From: Owenia fusiformis
Taxonomy: Eukaryota > Annelida > Polychaeta > Sabellida > Oweniidae
Reading direction: 5' to 3'
DNA length: 64,000 bases
NCBI GenBank assembly: GCA_903813345.2
Contig: CAIIXF020000012.1
Coordinates: forward strand, 29,028,684-29,092,683
Shown here: positions 42,671 to 55,929 of the stretch, in pieces
Layout of the letters: every line of letters begins with the position of its first letter
Position numbering within the stretch: position 1 is the first letter of the stretch
The notes under the pieces: model-generated
Told to the model about the DNA's origin: nothing
What the model saw: only the letters and a program-made list of their open reading frames with translations
Databases searched by the model: none
Translations under genes and position numbers: made by a program

Positions 42671-43575
42671 ATATAGTTGAAATTACAGAATACGCTACCT
42701 TAATTTTGATGATCTATAAACATAATCTTGTCATAAACAACTACTGATTTATATATGTGAACGGATATTTGTAAATTTGGTTTAAAAAGAAACTGAATAT
42801 AGGGTAAAAATGAGGGAAGACACAGACGTCGGAAGAGTGGGGATAAAATCTAATCAACACTAAGCTGAGACAGAATGAGAATCATATGTCTGGACTCACA
42901 AGATTTTCATAAACATATTTGTTGATTGCTCACGAAAACAAAAACAAATTTCAGGGTTTATTGGCATCACACAATATTTGCAAAATGGGGGGAGTGCATT
43001 TTCCCAGGATTTAAAACAGTGCTTTACTTTAAATGTCGCCCCTCATACTAGCATACGCTTTAACTATCAGATTCAGTAGCACCCTGCCCTTGATATATTA
43101 ATACATAGGTTTCTTGTACCCCTTTTCAAAAATACAACGAACTAAATACATAGTTATAATGATCTTGGAATTGATTTCTTTGATCTGTAATCTAGATCAC
43201 ACAATAACTAATTAACTGTTTGATTGCGTTTTTGCTTCTTCAAAGACGGGATATCTCAAAATTACCTTGATTACAGCATTGGCTTTCAAGAGAGTCCATG
43301 CTTGCAGTCTACATGGTCTATAGGCTATTTTTAATTCCTCGTTATTCTAGTTGTGTATCTTTGAATCTGATTATCATATACAATTTACTTTAACCAATTT
43401 TACCCGTTTTTTGAACTTCAAAACTGTCACATACATATTGGTGGTCCCTAATCATATTAGGACCAATAACAAATAACATAATTAAAACTGGAAAACATAC
43501 AATACATATTCATCATCTCATCAATTTCTCCGGTTTGTACCTCCCGGTAATCTTTATGCTTTGAGCCACCCCACC
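42671..43575. other. No gene seen
   Basis: AT-rich DNA ending at a C run near 43,570. Nothing recognised. Confidence 0.4.
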
Positions 43576-43980
43576 CCCCCCCCCTTACAGATACTTTAGA
43601 TACACTTATTTTGACGCTACTTAATTTGACGAATTTGGTCAATTTCAAATATTGGCGGCTATTTAATTTGGCGGAATCAGGACTGAAGTTTAATTTTTGT
43701 CTATGTTTATGCATGGGCTATCAAAAGATTCTCTTGAAAGCCCATGGTTTATGTCATTAGGACGGGTATTTACTAAGATATTTTCTGTATTTCTTTTGGG
43801 ATAATGTATGACATGTTGATGACATGCTCAGTTGACAGGAAAAGGGGCCCCACAAGTTTAATTTCTGAAGTGCATTTGACAAAAATTCCAAACTAAAATT
43901 TGACGGATTTTAATTTGGCGGATTTTCTGACTCCGTCAATCCGTCTAATTAAAACGGAAGCCAAATTAAGTATCTTCAGT
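43576..43980. repeat. Putative element with TAATTTGGCGGA blocks
   Basis: TTTAATTTGGCGGAATCAGG near 43,660 and TTTTAATTTGGCGGATTTTC near 43,910 are direct relatives, and the region ends in a partly inverted version. Boundaries are uncertain. A CATGGGCTATCA hairpin sits at 43,713-43,744. Confidence 0.4.
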
Positions 43981-44329
43981 TATATCAATATTATTTTGTA
44001 TCTATCTGACATTATAATTTCGAAGAGAGATTCTCCTGGGGACATTCGGGATTTCGAACATAATAAACTTAATTTGAAATTGAATCTGAAATTCTGTCAG
44101 AATGGAATACATGTACCTGGTTACATGGTTTATCTTATTCTAAATGGACAAATAAGATCGCAGGGGCAGGAAACTCCCCCGTAGTTGACATTTTGTTCAT
44201 ATAAAAGGCATTTGCATTAATCCTTTTGATAACTTTCTTTTGTAGTTGGTCTCTTGACCCGAAACATTCTGGCTACAAAGTTTTAGAGAAAAAAATGTGA
44301 CTAACCGCCCTAAGAGGAACGTTGGAGCT

Positions 44330-44640
44330 TTTTAAGACCACATTAAGCCCCTACTTTAACTAACATCCTAACCCATGTTAAAGCCTAGCTTTTCCAGGAT
44401 ATCTTCAATCAATCCTCAACCCCTGTTAAAGACCCATTTTACAGGGTGTCTACAGCGGGGCCTACCCCCTTGACCCTCGTTAAAATCCTACTTTTGAAGG
44501 TAACATACCCCTTCAACCTCCCTTCAAAACCCTACTTGTACAGGGTACCTACCCCTAAATCCCATGTTCAAGCCCTTATATTTGCCGGGTACATACACAC
44601 CCCCCTCCCTCTCAAGCCGTACTTTTGCTGTTCCCCACAG
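44330..44640. repeat. Degenerate tandem repeat of about 55 bp
   Basis: Imperfect units built around CCC(A/C)TGTTAAAGCC...ACAGGGT...TACCCC occur about five times. Poorly conserved. Confidence 0.5.
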
Positions 44641-45774
44641 CTGAATTCATTCGTGAACTATTATTTTGCTATAATGAATCCTGATGGATGTGATATCTGT
44701 AAAATATACAAAATGTACATTATATATGCGGTCTGGGGTGTGAGGGGGTTCACTTTTAAAAAAACAATTTCAATGGGGGTGGGTCTCACTTTTGACAATC
44801 AGAGACAAAGGTCTCAAATTTGTTAAACAAAGCATGGAATGCCCCATGAACCAATTATGAATATTATCAAATGAAAACAAAATATTAATTCCTTATAATC
44901 CAAATACTTCCTTGTTTTTATAACTGCTGAACCACCTTGATTACAGAGATATACCGTGGAGTAGTCTAGAAATAGTTTTCCAAGCTTAGGACCTATTTTA
45001 TCATGTGGATCGACACTGTTTATTTATTTGCATAGATATGTTACTGGCCTTGGGGAGGCACATGATGCCTTCTAGCAATTTCAGATTTGTATTGTTTGAA
45101 CTTCTATTTTGTTTAATGCACACTTCTGATCACCATATCAAATCATTTGTATCGTAAAGATGATCATTCAAATAATTTTAATAGAGGAAAATGTAAATAT
45201 ACAATTTACAATTCAATACATAATTTGCATGAGTCTTAGGTTTGAATGAATTAAAATGACGTAAGCTAAGTGTAAAATTTTCGAAAAAAGCCTATCAAAA
45301 GACGAATTGTTTTTTGAATACTTTGCGAGGAAATCAATATTGATGTACCGTATTGAAGTCATAAACAACAGCTTCGAGATGTCAGCCCGAAGACTATCTC
45401 CAGGTTGTCATGTTTATCTAGGAAACTGGTGGTTGTAATCATAATGATAATAGGACACACGGCAAAAAAGGTGTATCAAAATCCGTTGAAACCTGCTTAC
45501 AGGTAATACATTTGTATTATCAAAAATACAATCTTGTTCTGACCATCGTGAATCCTGAACATTCCAAAAAGGGCATATTTTGTATTCACCTTGTAACTGT
45601 GTAACTGTGTCTAGGTGATCTTCAGTCAGTGACAGTTGTAGAGACTAGTTGCAACTTTAAAAAGAAAAAAAATTAAAAAGAAAAAGACACTAGTTGCAAC
45701 TGGTGATGTTTTCCATGGAAAGCCGTGAGCACGCTTTGCAAACTATCTCTGGACTCACTCTCTCTGGACGGCAG
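44641..45774. other. No gene seen
   Basis: AT-rich DNA with no recognised gene or complete element. Confidence 0.4.
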
Positions 45775-45985
45775 AGGGGGGGGGGGTTGCGATGAGTGCG
45801 AAGGCACCCCCCCCCAATATAAAAAATATAACCATTAGATAGAAGAAATGAGCTTTCAATTTTTTATTTGAAGTTTTAATCTCATTTTTGAAGAATTTTG
45901 AAAGATGCATCAATTTTTGTAAAATTCAAAATAAATCTTAACATTTTTTGGGCTCGCTTATGCCACGATCGCACATCATGACATC
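45775..45985. repeat. G/C-tract element copy
   Basis: A 12-G run and a 10-C run near the left are followed by GTAAAATTCAAAATAAATCT, which occurs identically in the 49.4-kb element. Confidence 0.6.
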
Positions 45986-46106
45986 TCATTTCTTCTCAGT
46001 CCTGAGATGATGTTTCAGGTGAAACAGAAAGATGCTATGAGTATCAGAATGGGATCGCACCACATGGGGAGTAGTTTCCAGAAAGATTAGAATAGGGTGG
46101 ATGGGG

Positions 46107-46193
46107 TAGCCTTGCCCAAGTCGTATCTTTTTCCTATCTTGATTTCTATCAATCAAGATCAGATAAGTAAAAAATACCGACTTGGAAAAGGCT
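46107..46193. repeat. Hairpin element with AGCCTTGCCCAAGTCG ends
   Basis: TAGCCTTGCCCAAGTCG and CGACTTGGAAAAGGCTA are near-complements enclosing an inner stem GATTGATAG-like centre. The left arm recurs at 63,812, next to an old retroelement fragment. Confidence 0.7.
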
Positions 46194-46254
46194 AAGGATT
46201 GTGGTGCAAGAAGGTATCCCGGCATAAATAATGTCAGATCAACATCCTAGATAT

Positions 46255-46400
46255 AGTGATATCTGGACACCCCCTCCCCCATCTAACGGCCCTGAGATTC
46301 AAAGAGCTCTTTGAAAGTGTCCAAAAAATGATGAAAACTGCATGTGATTGAAATTTTGGCCAGTAAGAGTTCCAGCCTCCCCCCCCCCATCTACCCTTGG
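46255..46400. repeat. G/C-tract repeat copy
   Basis: CCCCCTCCCCCATCTA at the left and a 10-C run with CATCTA at the right frame an interior with AAAACTGCATGTGATTGAAA, related to the 18.5-kb repeat. Confidence 0.45.
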
Positions 46401-46996
46401 CTCTTACCATTGACATGGAGGAAATTTAGGAGTCATTTTCAAATGCCCGATTACAAGATTACAGTGATTTATTTCCGCCCTTACATAACAGTGTTGTTGG
46501 TGGGCAGAGGAAATCGAGTATGTATTGATCTAGTTAATTAGTGATTACAGATAGATTAAAGGAAAAGTGACTTGAAAGTGAATTCTCAAAATTGAGAATT
46601 CTGATTGTAATCAAAACTTTATGAATTGATACTAATCGCACGGACATGGACTAGTATTTTGAATCATTTCATATCCTATCCAACGGCAAGTGAAATCAAA
46701 TGATCAAGCTACATTATTTATTGAAACTTAAATAAGGGACAATATTTTTTTTACCTTTTATGTAAGTCTCAGATGTTGCTTGCATTTTTTGAGTTTTTGA
46801 GGCATTTATGGCCACTTGTGTAATCATTAGAGTTTTTAATGCGCACTTTTGGTCTATAGGCCTGTCATTGAGGTATATTCTAAAATTGTCTCTGTTCATC
46901 AGGTTTAGATTTGGTCATTTTGACTATATATAATTGTTAAGTTTTAAGCGCAGTTTTGGTCTATATGCTTATAATAGAAAACTTTAGATGATTTGG

Positions 46997-48010
46997 TCTA
47001 CGCTACCCTTTGCATTCGTTTGACTTAACTTCTTAAAAGAGAGCTTCGTCTTCGTAGTTTCACTAGACTCTGCACGCAGGGTAGGTCTACGCCATAACAA
47101 AACCTTTAAAAAGAGGCATACTATTGGTCTAATCCTGAAAGTAAGGCGTATTAGAGGTCTACTTTAAGTTTACGCCTCAAAAAACTATCAAAACGTAATT
47201 TGAATAAATGAACGTTTTATCCTCTTTATGGAACATTAGACCTTAATAACTCAGTTACCATATTCGGGTGGGGTACATCTTTTACTTTTTACATTTTATA
47301 TTGATCATATTGGCTACTGGGCAAAGTCCGATAACTGGTACAGAGAAATATAGCCCAATCTAGAAAATAAAAGATGGAATCATTACCCCCCCCCCCCCAT
47401 ACATTCACTATAATTAAGTCGTTGGTGAGTTCGGATGTTTTTCAAGTTTAAGTTTATGCTCAAACCAGATAACATCTTCTTTATAATAAAAATAAAAAGT
47501 ACTTTTATGTAGATATATCTCCAATATCTATACATTTCCTGTAAGAATGTGGCAACGAAAATGGGGCAACAAGACCTGGGCCTAATGCATTTCTAATTAT
47601 CTGTTTTCCTGGTTTGTTTGACACAGAGACATGTTTGAAATGGGTAAACATTGCAATCGGTATGTTTCAAGGAGACCTCGGGGGGGGGGAATGACGACCC
47701 ATGAAACCTAGAACCTAGAAAATCATGTTTATAAATTATAGATCAAGATATAATATTTTCAGGCCCGTAGCCAGGATTTACCGGGGGAGCGGTTTTACCA
47801 TGGGGGGGGGGTTGCCGAGGGAGTGGGGGGGGGGGCTTTTTGACAGTTTTGGCAAAACATCATTTGGCCAGGAGGGGGAGCGGCCGCTCCCTCCGCTCCC
47901 CTTGGCTACGGGCCTGAATTTGGAAAGCTAAAAGGTCGTCGTTTTGTGAAGAGGGGATGAGTGATTAGCAGTATTAGAAGTCGAACGAATGCAAAGGTAG
48001 CCATAGACTA
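46997..48010. mobile_element. TIR element of about 1 kb carrying a nested G-tract MITE
   Basis: GCTACCCTTTGCATTCGTTT near 47,005 is the complement of AACGAATGCAAAGGTAGC near 47,983; TIRs of about 30 bp. A 157-bp MITE is inserted at 47,760-47,916. A C run lies at about 47,387. No gene. Confidence 0.6.
47760..47916. mobile_element. G/C-tract MITE, 157 bp, perfect ends
   Basis: CAGGCCCGTAGCCA at the left and TGGCTACGGGCCTG at the right are perfect complements. The interior has G runs of nine and more at about 47,803 and 47,826 and GGGAGCGGCCGCTCCC, a perfect palindrome. Confidence 0.85.
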
Positions 48011-48483
48011 TTATGTAATTATGCTAAATCATGTCATCTTATACATTGGTACACTTACAAAATAAGGAAATAAATTGTTCAATCAATCACATTACTTTTT
48101 GCTATCATCTAATGACGCTACAGAACAAAATAATTTACATTTGTCTCCGGAATTACTGGAAGTTTTAATAACATGTACAATTTCCTGGGAACGATACATG
48201 TGCAATGTCCGAATAAATGATTGTGGCAAAGATTGCGATTTGCTAGATTCTGATTTTGGAATTTCTTTGATCAAATTGTACCTCACACGCAATGTCAGAA
48301 GTGAGATTGAATGTCCAAATAGCATGATAAGAGCCCGACTAAGAGATGCCATTCCATTTTCTTGACGGGAGATTTATCGCTCAATCCCCCACTAGACATT
48401 TAATGTTAAATAACAGTGAGATCTAAAATTCATATCTTAAAATCTTAAGTCGAGTTTAGTCAGAGATTATAATTTCATTGGTA

Positions 48484-48650
48484 AAATGCAATCAGAAAGA
48501 ACCTTTAATAGTTGTAAAATTCAAAACAAATTTATTTGTCTGTTTTAGCCACAATGGTACCCCCCTGACTGATAACCGAAATTCGTTTGGGCATCACCCC
48601 CCCCCCCCCCCCCCCCGACTGAAAGTTGGCATGATTGTACCTTTTGAGAT
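48484..48650. repeat. G/C-tract element copy with an 18-C run
   Basis: Shares TGTAAAATTCAAAACAAATT, GACTGATAACCGAAA and GACTGAAAGTTGGC with the 49.4-kb copy. The C run at about 48,597-48,616 is among the longest in the window. Confidence 0.65.
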
Positions 48651-49292
48651 TCGATCAACTTGAGTTCTTCTGGGAAAATGAGGAGTCTTCAATGGTGCAT
48701 CGACATAACATGGACTGGTGAAATACATGATCTCTTAATTTTCAAATGGGAGACGAATTCAATTTTTGTTAGCGAGTTTTGAGGTGAATGCAATTTTTGT
48801 GAGAGGGATTGGTCAGGACAATTCGATTTTCTTTTCGAGCGATGGACGATGGGCGGTAAACACAATATCGCGTCTTCATTACGTACCCCTTCCATTAGAT
48901 TGGCAATCGTGTGTTTTCATTTCGAAGCATATCAATATTCAAATCTAATTATTTCCTCAATTGCAATGCTAGATCTAGTAGTTCAGTTATTTGTGATATT
49001 TGACGAATTTATCTAAATCGCCAATCATAATCAGGCTTTGATTAGATAGGTGGCCGAAAAAGGGATCCTGTTACTAATTTTATGGAGGGGGGTGATGTAA
49101 TATCGACCACCGTCGAAACAATTATTTCCTGCACTATAGGAGAAAGTACTCTTTAAAAAGGGTTTCAAAAAACTATTTTGAATCATCGTTCTGTAATTGT
49201 GCAAAGGAGTTTTTGTTTTTAGCGTAACGTACACTGTATTTTAATTCTTGTTTGCTTAATAAGAATAATTTCAATATGATTTGCAAGTATGA

Positions 49293-50219
49293 TCACTGCA
49301 TCAAATGTGGAATTTCTTGCAATTTCTAGACGTAGGATGGTCTAGACACTCCACGTATCTACCCGGAGAGGCAACTTAAATGAATATGCTAATTGCGTCC
49401 ATAGGCGAAGCAAGGGGGGGGGGGTGCAATAAAGATAAAGCCATGAGAAAGAGGAAGCTCAATTTTGAAGAAATTTTTGTAAAATTCAAAATAAATCTTA
49501 TTTTTATGGCTTGTTTATGCAACAATCGCAACCCCGTGACTGAAAACCGAAACGTTTTTGGCGATCGCACCCCCCATCCTGAATGAAAGCTGGCTTCGCC
49601 CCTGCCCTCAATTAGTAATGATACATTGCATACACAATATGAACACATAGTTTTTTCATCCATTTGGTCAGACGCACAATAATAATACTATTCTAGCCTC
49701 TTGCTTGATACCCAGGGTTTGATGTAACAGCTTGATATAGATGCCCGGGATATTTTTTTTACAAGTTATCAGTACAGCTTGTTTGGTATTTTACAAGCTT
49801 TAAACAGTACGTGATTTATTATTCAATCATATATGTAAAACGTCATGGTATACATGAACAGTTCGTTATACAAAATAATAAATAAAATAGATAAAAGATA
49901 AAAAGAAATTAGTATATTTCAGTGAAAATATGTCTAAATTATGAATGTTGATCATAATTGCTTATACGATATACATTCACCTGATTCGATAATTACTTTA
50001 TTCTAGATTTCAATCATTAGTCTCAAGGCGTGCCAAGACTTTTTGTCACACTCTAAGCGCGTCTTTGCACTGCGTGTGCTTAGACGTGCCTAGAGATGTC
50101 TAGAGTTGGTTTCATCGCGTACCTAGACGTGTCAAAACTAGTCACGCCTAAGCACCCGGCGTGCTTAGACTTAGTTTCTAGACGTGCTTAGTCTAGAAAT
50201 TCCATTTTTCACGCAGTGA
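49293..50219. mobile_element. TIR element with CTAGACGTGCTTAG subrepeats
   Basis: TCACTGCATCAAATGTGGAA at the left and the complement of its relative at the right (...TTCCATTTTTCACGCAGTGA) bound 927 bp. The terminal regions consist of repeated (C)TAGACGTGCTTAG motifs. A G/C-tract element sits inside at 49,401-49,603. No coding frame. Confidence 0.7.
49401..49603. mobile_element. G/C-tract MITE nested in the 49.3-kb element
   Basis: ATAGGCGAAGC at the left and GCTGGCTTCGCCCCT at the right carry the complementary GGCGAAGC/GCTTCGCC end motif. An 11-G run follows the left end. Interior GTAAAATTCAAAATAAATCT is shared with 45.9 kb. Confidence 0.65.
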
Positions 50220-50434
50220 GACTAGTGTCACAATATCTCAGGTGAAATGGGATGCAAGAAAATAGCATTCTATATGTAAGTTTCCCAACACACACATATC
50301 AATGGAATGTACAATTTATACTAATTACAGAATATATTTTCCCAGCTTTATATATATATGTATAAAAATGCAAAAATAATTTATACCTCCATATTTGTTT
50401 TAAGATCTTGTATCATACATAATTATTAAATTGG

Positions 50435-50680
50435 TATTGCCTTGACATCAACAATTACAAATATATGTGCCTTGACATCAAATATTGGAAATATATGTGC
50501 CTTGACATCAAAAATTGAAAATATATGTGCATTGACATCAACAATTGGAAATATATATGCCTTGACATCAGCAAATAATATGTGCATTGACATCAATAAT
50601 TGGAAATATTTGTACCTTACCATCAACAATTGGAAATATATGTACCTTGACATCAGGAAGTTGAAATATACACTTACACT
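50435..50680. repeat. 30-bp minisatellite, about 8 units
   Basis: CTTGACATCA recurs at 50,441, 50,471, 50,501, 50,531 and onward; the unit is CTTGACATCAACAATTGGAA plus 10 bp of ATATATGTGC. Confidence 0.92.
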
Positions 50681-51119
50681 TCACACTTACAATTTGAAAT
50701 AAATATGCCCTGAAAAACAATATCAAATACAGTGCAATGTATGTCTAATAATATTTGTATCATATAAATATCAAGGCAATACCCATATAACTGTATTTGA
50801 TTGAAATATTGCATCTTGCCCAACTTTATATCACATATAGCAAGCAGTACAGCATATTGTCGCTAGTATTCGATTCAGTATTTAAAGGCAGAGAGTTATA
50901 TGCCTTGAATAAGTTTATATTTTGTTTTAACTCAAATGTATGTCATTTAAGATCAATTAAAGTGGCTCAACCTGTACTTATCATGTTCCAGTATACAATT
51001 TATTTATTTATAAATTTTGAAAGACTTACTGAACACTTCAAGAAAGATGTTCTTGGTGCAAGTTATTTGTAAGTTTATTTATTCTAGGCTCTCCTCAGAG
51101 GTTTTGCCATCTTAATATA

Positions 51120-51235
51120 AGTTGATACAAAATGGAATGTGTATCCTGTTACAAATTGGAGTTATATACATATTCATTTTACAAAATGGAATGTGTATCC
51201 CATGACAAAGTGGGGTTATATACATATGGTATTAA
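51120..51235. repeat. Two-unit repeat, about 53 bp
   Basis: ACAAAATGGAATGTGTATCC occurs at about 51,128 and 51,181, each followed by a GTTATATACATAT block. Confidence 0.8.
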
Positions 51236-52149
51236 TTTTACATACATAATATGACATTGAGCATATTTTCATTCCAAATATAAATGGCTTATTCACCATT
51301 TTATTGCAATATCCCAATAATGTAACATGACAAAATATGACCTTCTGGTGAGTTTTTTTTATAAATCGCTACAAAAGTGAAACAATTTTTGCAGATGTCA
51401 TACACAATCAAATATCTCAAAAATAAAGGCCATAACAATATGTCATCACTTGTTGGTGTCATAATAAAACTGAGCAATGTAAAACCTCTATAGAAAACAA
51501 GTATTAAATACTTCTTAAAACCCCTTAAATTATTCCATGATATACAACAAATATGTACATGATAATATAAATAAAACATATCCTTTCACAATATGTTTCA
51601 CATTTGTACAAATATTTAACGTGTAGAAGGATATGTGGAATTTCAATGTCAGTTCTAATATATAAGAATAAATAAATTATCACAATTCAGAAATAGATAT
51701 TTACAGTTCTCTGTCAAGTTTGAAAAATGATGTTAAACATCACCTTCAATACTAGTACTAACAAATAAATCCAATGGTTTAAAGACTTGATACATGGCAT
51801 AAAATCAGCTGGTTGACTTGTATATATTATCATGGGCTTCCAATTAATTGAAAGCCCATGGTATTATTAAGTTCACATATTAATATTGCTTCAAAAATCA
51901 ATATTTCGATACCAAACATCAATTCAAATTCTTACATGTTAAAAAGATAATATGGTTGAAAAACATTAAGATTGGTTTAATTCATATGTTATCTTTCAAG
52001 TTTTAATACAGCAATATTAAGACACAACATTTTCGAAGTAAATTCAGTTTGGAGAGGAAACACAGCTAATGATCTGCCATCTATACAAGTCCTCGTTCAC
52101 ACTGAATGGGCAGTTTTGGGATATATTACATACATTTGTATCTTACATT

Positions 52150-52290
52150 TGAGGAATATTACAGATATCTTACCTTTGGGGATATATTACATATATCTTA
52201 CCTTTGGGGATATATTACATATATCTTACCTTTGGGGATATATTACATACATCTTACCTTTGTGGATATATTACATATATCTAACATTTA
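52150..52290. repeat. 28-bp minisatellite, about 5 units
   Basis: TACCTTTGGGGATATATTAC recurs at 52,171, 52,199, 52,227 and 52,255, with degenerate edge units. Confidence 0.92.
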
Positions 52291-52554
52291 ACTGGCTAAA
52301 CCACTGAGCATACTTACAAAGTTACATTGCATTCATTATTTAGCAACCATTTTATATACACTAAATACAAATATTAAATATGACATCTTTAGATATATAC
52401 AGTTCATAACTTGTATACAATAATACCTTATATAGCATTGAGCATATTCTTAAATTAATATAATACAATACTTTTCTATGGACTTGTACACTTATGTCCA
52501 TGATATAAATACTAATAATTATGCTTCTTTCATGAATTACCTTTAAAGTACAGA

Positions 52555-53270
52555 CATATCAATACTCAATCCTCAAGATCCATATGCATGTTAGAGAAAT
52601 ACAACACTACTTGCCAACCATTAGATTGATGCAATTGCCTTCTGCAAAATATGTATGCATAATTGCTAAAGGGAAAGGACCAAAAAGGAAAGGACATGTC
52701 AATATTCAATCTACATGATCCATATGCATGCCAGAGAAATACAACACTGCTTGCCAACCATTAGATTGATGCAGTTGCCTTCTGCAAATTATGTATGCAA
52801 AATTGCCAAAGGGAAAGGACCAAAAAGGAAAGGACATGTCAATATTCAATCTACATGATCCATATGAATGTTAGAGAAATACAACACTACTTGCCAACCA
52901 TTAGATTGATGCAATTGCCTTCTGCAAAATATGTATGCAAAATTGCCAAAGGGAAAGGACCAAAAAGGAAAGGACATGTCAATATTCAATCTACATGATC
53001 CATATACATGCCAGAGAAATACAACACTGCTTGCCAACCATTAGATTGATGCAATTGCCTTCTGCAAAATATGTTTGCAAAATTGCCAAAGGGAAAGGAC
53101 CAAAAAGGAAAGAACATGTCAATATTCAATCTACATGATCCATATACATGCCAGAGAAATACAACACTGCTTGCCGACCTTTACACTGATGTGGTTACCT
53201 TCTTCACAATATGTACTAGTATACAGTATGCTAAAGTGAAAGGACCAAAAAGGACAGAACACCACAAGAA
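52555..53270. repeat. 140-bp tandem repeat, about 5 units
   Basis: TTAGATTGATGCA recurs at 52,621, 52,761, 52,901 and 53,041, exactly 140 bp apart. The fifth unit is strongly diverged. Confidence 0.93.
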
Positions 53271-53404
53271 AAAGAAAACATTGAAGCGTCGGCGAAGAGT
53301 ACACCAGTCATAAGGAAAACAAACCTGAACACGTAATAATCAGAGACACACTGGGTAAAGAACCAATAAAATCCTAGCAAAAACAGCACATCATTGATCA
53401 ACAA

Positions 53405-54355
53405 ATACAACCTTGGTGTCAATCCAAGATTCAAATTTGACTACAATACCTCGAAGCATTAATATTGGTGTCAATTCAAGACTGCCAGATTCAAATCTGA
53501 CTACAATACCTAAAAGTATTAATATTGGTGTCAATTCAAGACTGCCAGATTCATATCTGACTACAATACCTTAAGCATTAACATTGGTGTCAATTCAAGA
53601 CTGCCAGATTCAAATCTGACTACACTACTTGAAGCATTAACATTGGTGTCAATTCAAGACTGCCAGATTCAAAATTTACTACACTACTTCAAGCATTAAC
53701 ATTGGTGTCAATTCAAGACTGCCAGATTCAAATCTGACTACAATACCTCGAAGCATTAACATTGGTGTCAATTCAAGACTGCCAGATTCCAATCTGACTA
53801 CAAGACCTAAAAGCATTAACATTGGTGTCAATTCAAGACTGCCAGATTCAAATCTGACTACAATACCTTGAAGCATTGACATTGGTGTCAATTAAAGACT
53901 GCCAGTTTCAAATCTGACTACAATACCTTGAAGCATTAACATTGGTGTCAATTCAAGACTGCCAGATTAAAAATCTGACTACACTACTTGAAGCATTAAC
54001 ATTGGTGTCAATTCAAGACTGCCAGATTCAAATCTGACTACACTACTTGAAGCATTAACATTGGTGTTAATTCAAGACTGCCAGATTCAAATCTGACTAC
54101 ACTACTTGAAGCATTAACATTGGTGTCAATTCAAGACTGCCAGTTTCAAATCTGACTACTACTTGAAGCATTAACATTGGTGTCAATCCAAGACTGCTAG
54201 ATTCAAATTTGACTACAATACCTCGAAGCATTAACATTGGTGTCAATTCAAGACTGCCAGATTCAAATCTGACTACAACACCTCGAAGCATTAACATTGG
54301 TGTCAATCCAAAACTGCCAGATTTACAATTGACTACAATACCTTGAAGCATTTAC
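53405..54355. repeat. 60-bp minisatellite, about 16 units
   Basis: Units around ATTGGTGTCAATTCAAGACT GCCAGATTC recur every 59-61 bp. Some frames stay open through several units, giving repetitive peptides, but with no sign of a gene. Confidence 0.93.
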
Positions 54356-54869
54356 ATATTTTCAATCTGTCTCTGATCAACCATTAGAAAATACAATTAA
54401 ACAAACAGAGGAGTGACAATGCTGATTTCATACTACATGTATTATAATCAGCTGATTATAATTAAAGTGTTTAAGAGACATCTACCCTCACTACTTATCA
54501 GGATATGGTGTGAATGGGACACACATCAAGTCACACCACGTACCTGGTGGGACATGGAGTGAAAGAATCAACAGATTACAGGCATATCCCTGCTGTCTGT
54601 CTCATCAGAGTCACACCACGCCGCTGGTGTGAAAATTAAATAAACATGTAATCCTTTAATCAATCTCTACAAGCCAGAATCCACACCAAGTCACACTGAA
54701 ATGTTGGTTTTACTTGGGTCCAATTTCCCAAAATGTTGCACTGATGTCAAATTGTTTTAATCACCTGTCACATGATTTCAGTTAATATATGAAGATTCAC
54801 CTTTTCCATTGTTGAAATATAAGAGTGAAAATGTAGAAATTAGTAGAAATATAATAAAATCTACAAGTA

Positions 54870-55290
54870 ATTTCCCCGGTAATTTCCAATACACGACTTA
54901 CTTATAGAGGGTGAAAAGTTTAGAATTATGTAAATCTAATTTCCTGACCAATCCCAATACAAGACTTACTTATAGAGGGTGAAAAGTTTAGAATTATGTA
55001 AATCTAATTTCCTGACCGATCCCAATACACGACTTCCGAAAGAGGGTGAAACGTTTAGAATTATGTCAATCTAATTTCCTGACCAATCCCAATACACGAC
55101 TTCCGAAAGAGGGTGAAAAGTTTAGAATTATGTAAATCTAATTTCCTGACCAATCCCAATACACGACTTCCGAAAGAGGGTGAAAAGTTTAGAATTATGT
55201 AAATCTAATTTCCTGACCAATCCCAATACACGACTTCCGAAAGAGGGTGAAAAGTTTAGAATTATGTAAATCTAATTTCCAACACACAAC
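54870..55290. repeat. 67-bp minisatellite, about 6 units
   Basis: TTCCTGACCAATCCCAATAC recurs at 54,941, 55,009, 55,076, 55,143 and 55,210. Confidence 0.92.
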
Positions 55291-55929
55291 TTCAACAAGT
55301 TTATATCTTGCGGCACTGAGCAATACGTCAACAGACTATGGAAAAGCATAATTTCCACTCTCAGGTTTACATTATCTAACTTGTTTTTCAACTTCAGATT
55401 GTAAATTGTCACGTCACCCAATCCTCCTAAGCAGGTGTCCAGAATCTGTTCCTCCTTCTTCCCCCTGCTATAACCAATTTGGATGTGCCCGATTTAACTG
55501 AATCACGTGATCTAATTATGCGCAATGACTCATACATGATTTCTGTCACAGTGTTGCGACAGCCAATCAGATTGCGAGTTCTTTATCGGGAAATGGTAAC
55601 TGCTAATCGCAGGGGGTAAAAGAATGAATATGTTCTGGGTTTTGAAGCCCTGTGATCGGAGGATGCGTCACCCTGATGTGTTTTGTTGAGAATTGATGAT
55701 GAGAAGTTGAATACCCTTGTACCAAAGAATGCTTGACCCTACCCCATTAGTTAACGATGCCTTTATGTTATACTCAAAGAATCTGAAAACTTTAAATAAT
55801 ATCACGGATATTACAAAAATCGTTGATAGACACATTGTACTGATCTGACCTCTATTACACAAAAATATATAAGTTGATCTTTTTAAGGAAAAATTGCAGT
55901 GAAACAATCTGTTTTATGTTGGCATCATT

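Noticed and set aside
48075-48365. A 96-codon frame with an overlapping antisense frame
   Set aside because: No family resemblance, no splice context, and both strands are equally open, so it is probably chance.
53679-54351. Repetitive peptides (LELTPMLMLRGIVVRFESGS type) on the minus strand at 53.7-54.4 kb
   Set aside because: They arise from the 60-bp minisatellite, break wherever a unit is 59 or 61 bp, and have no flanking exon.
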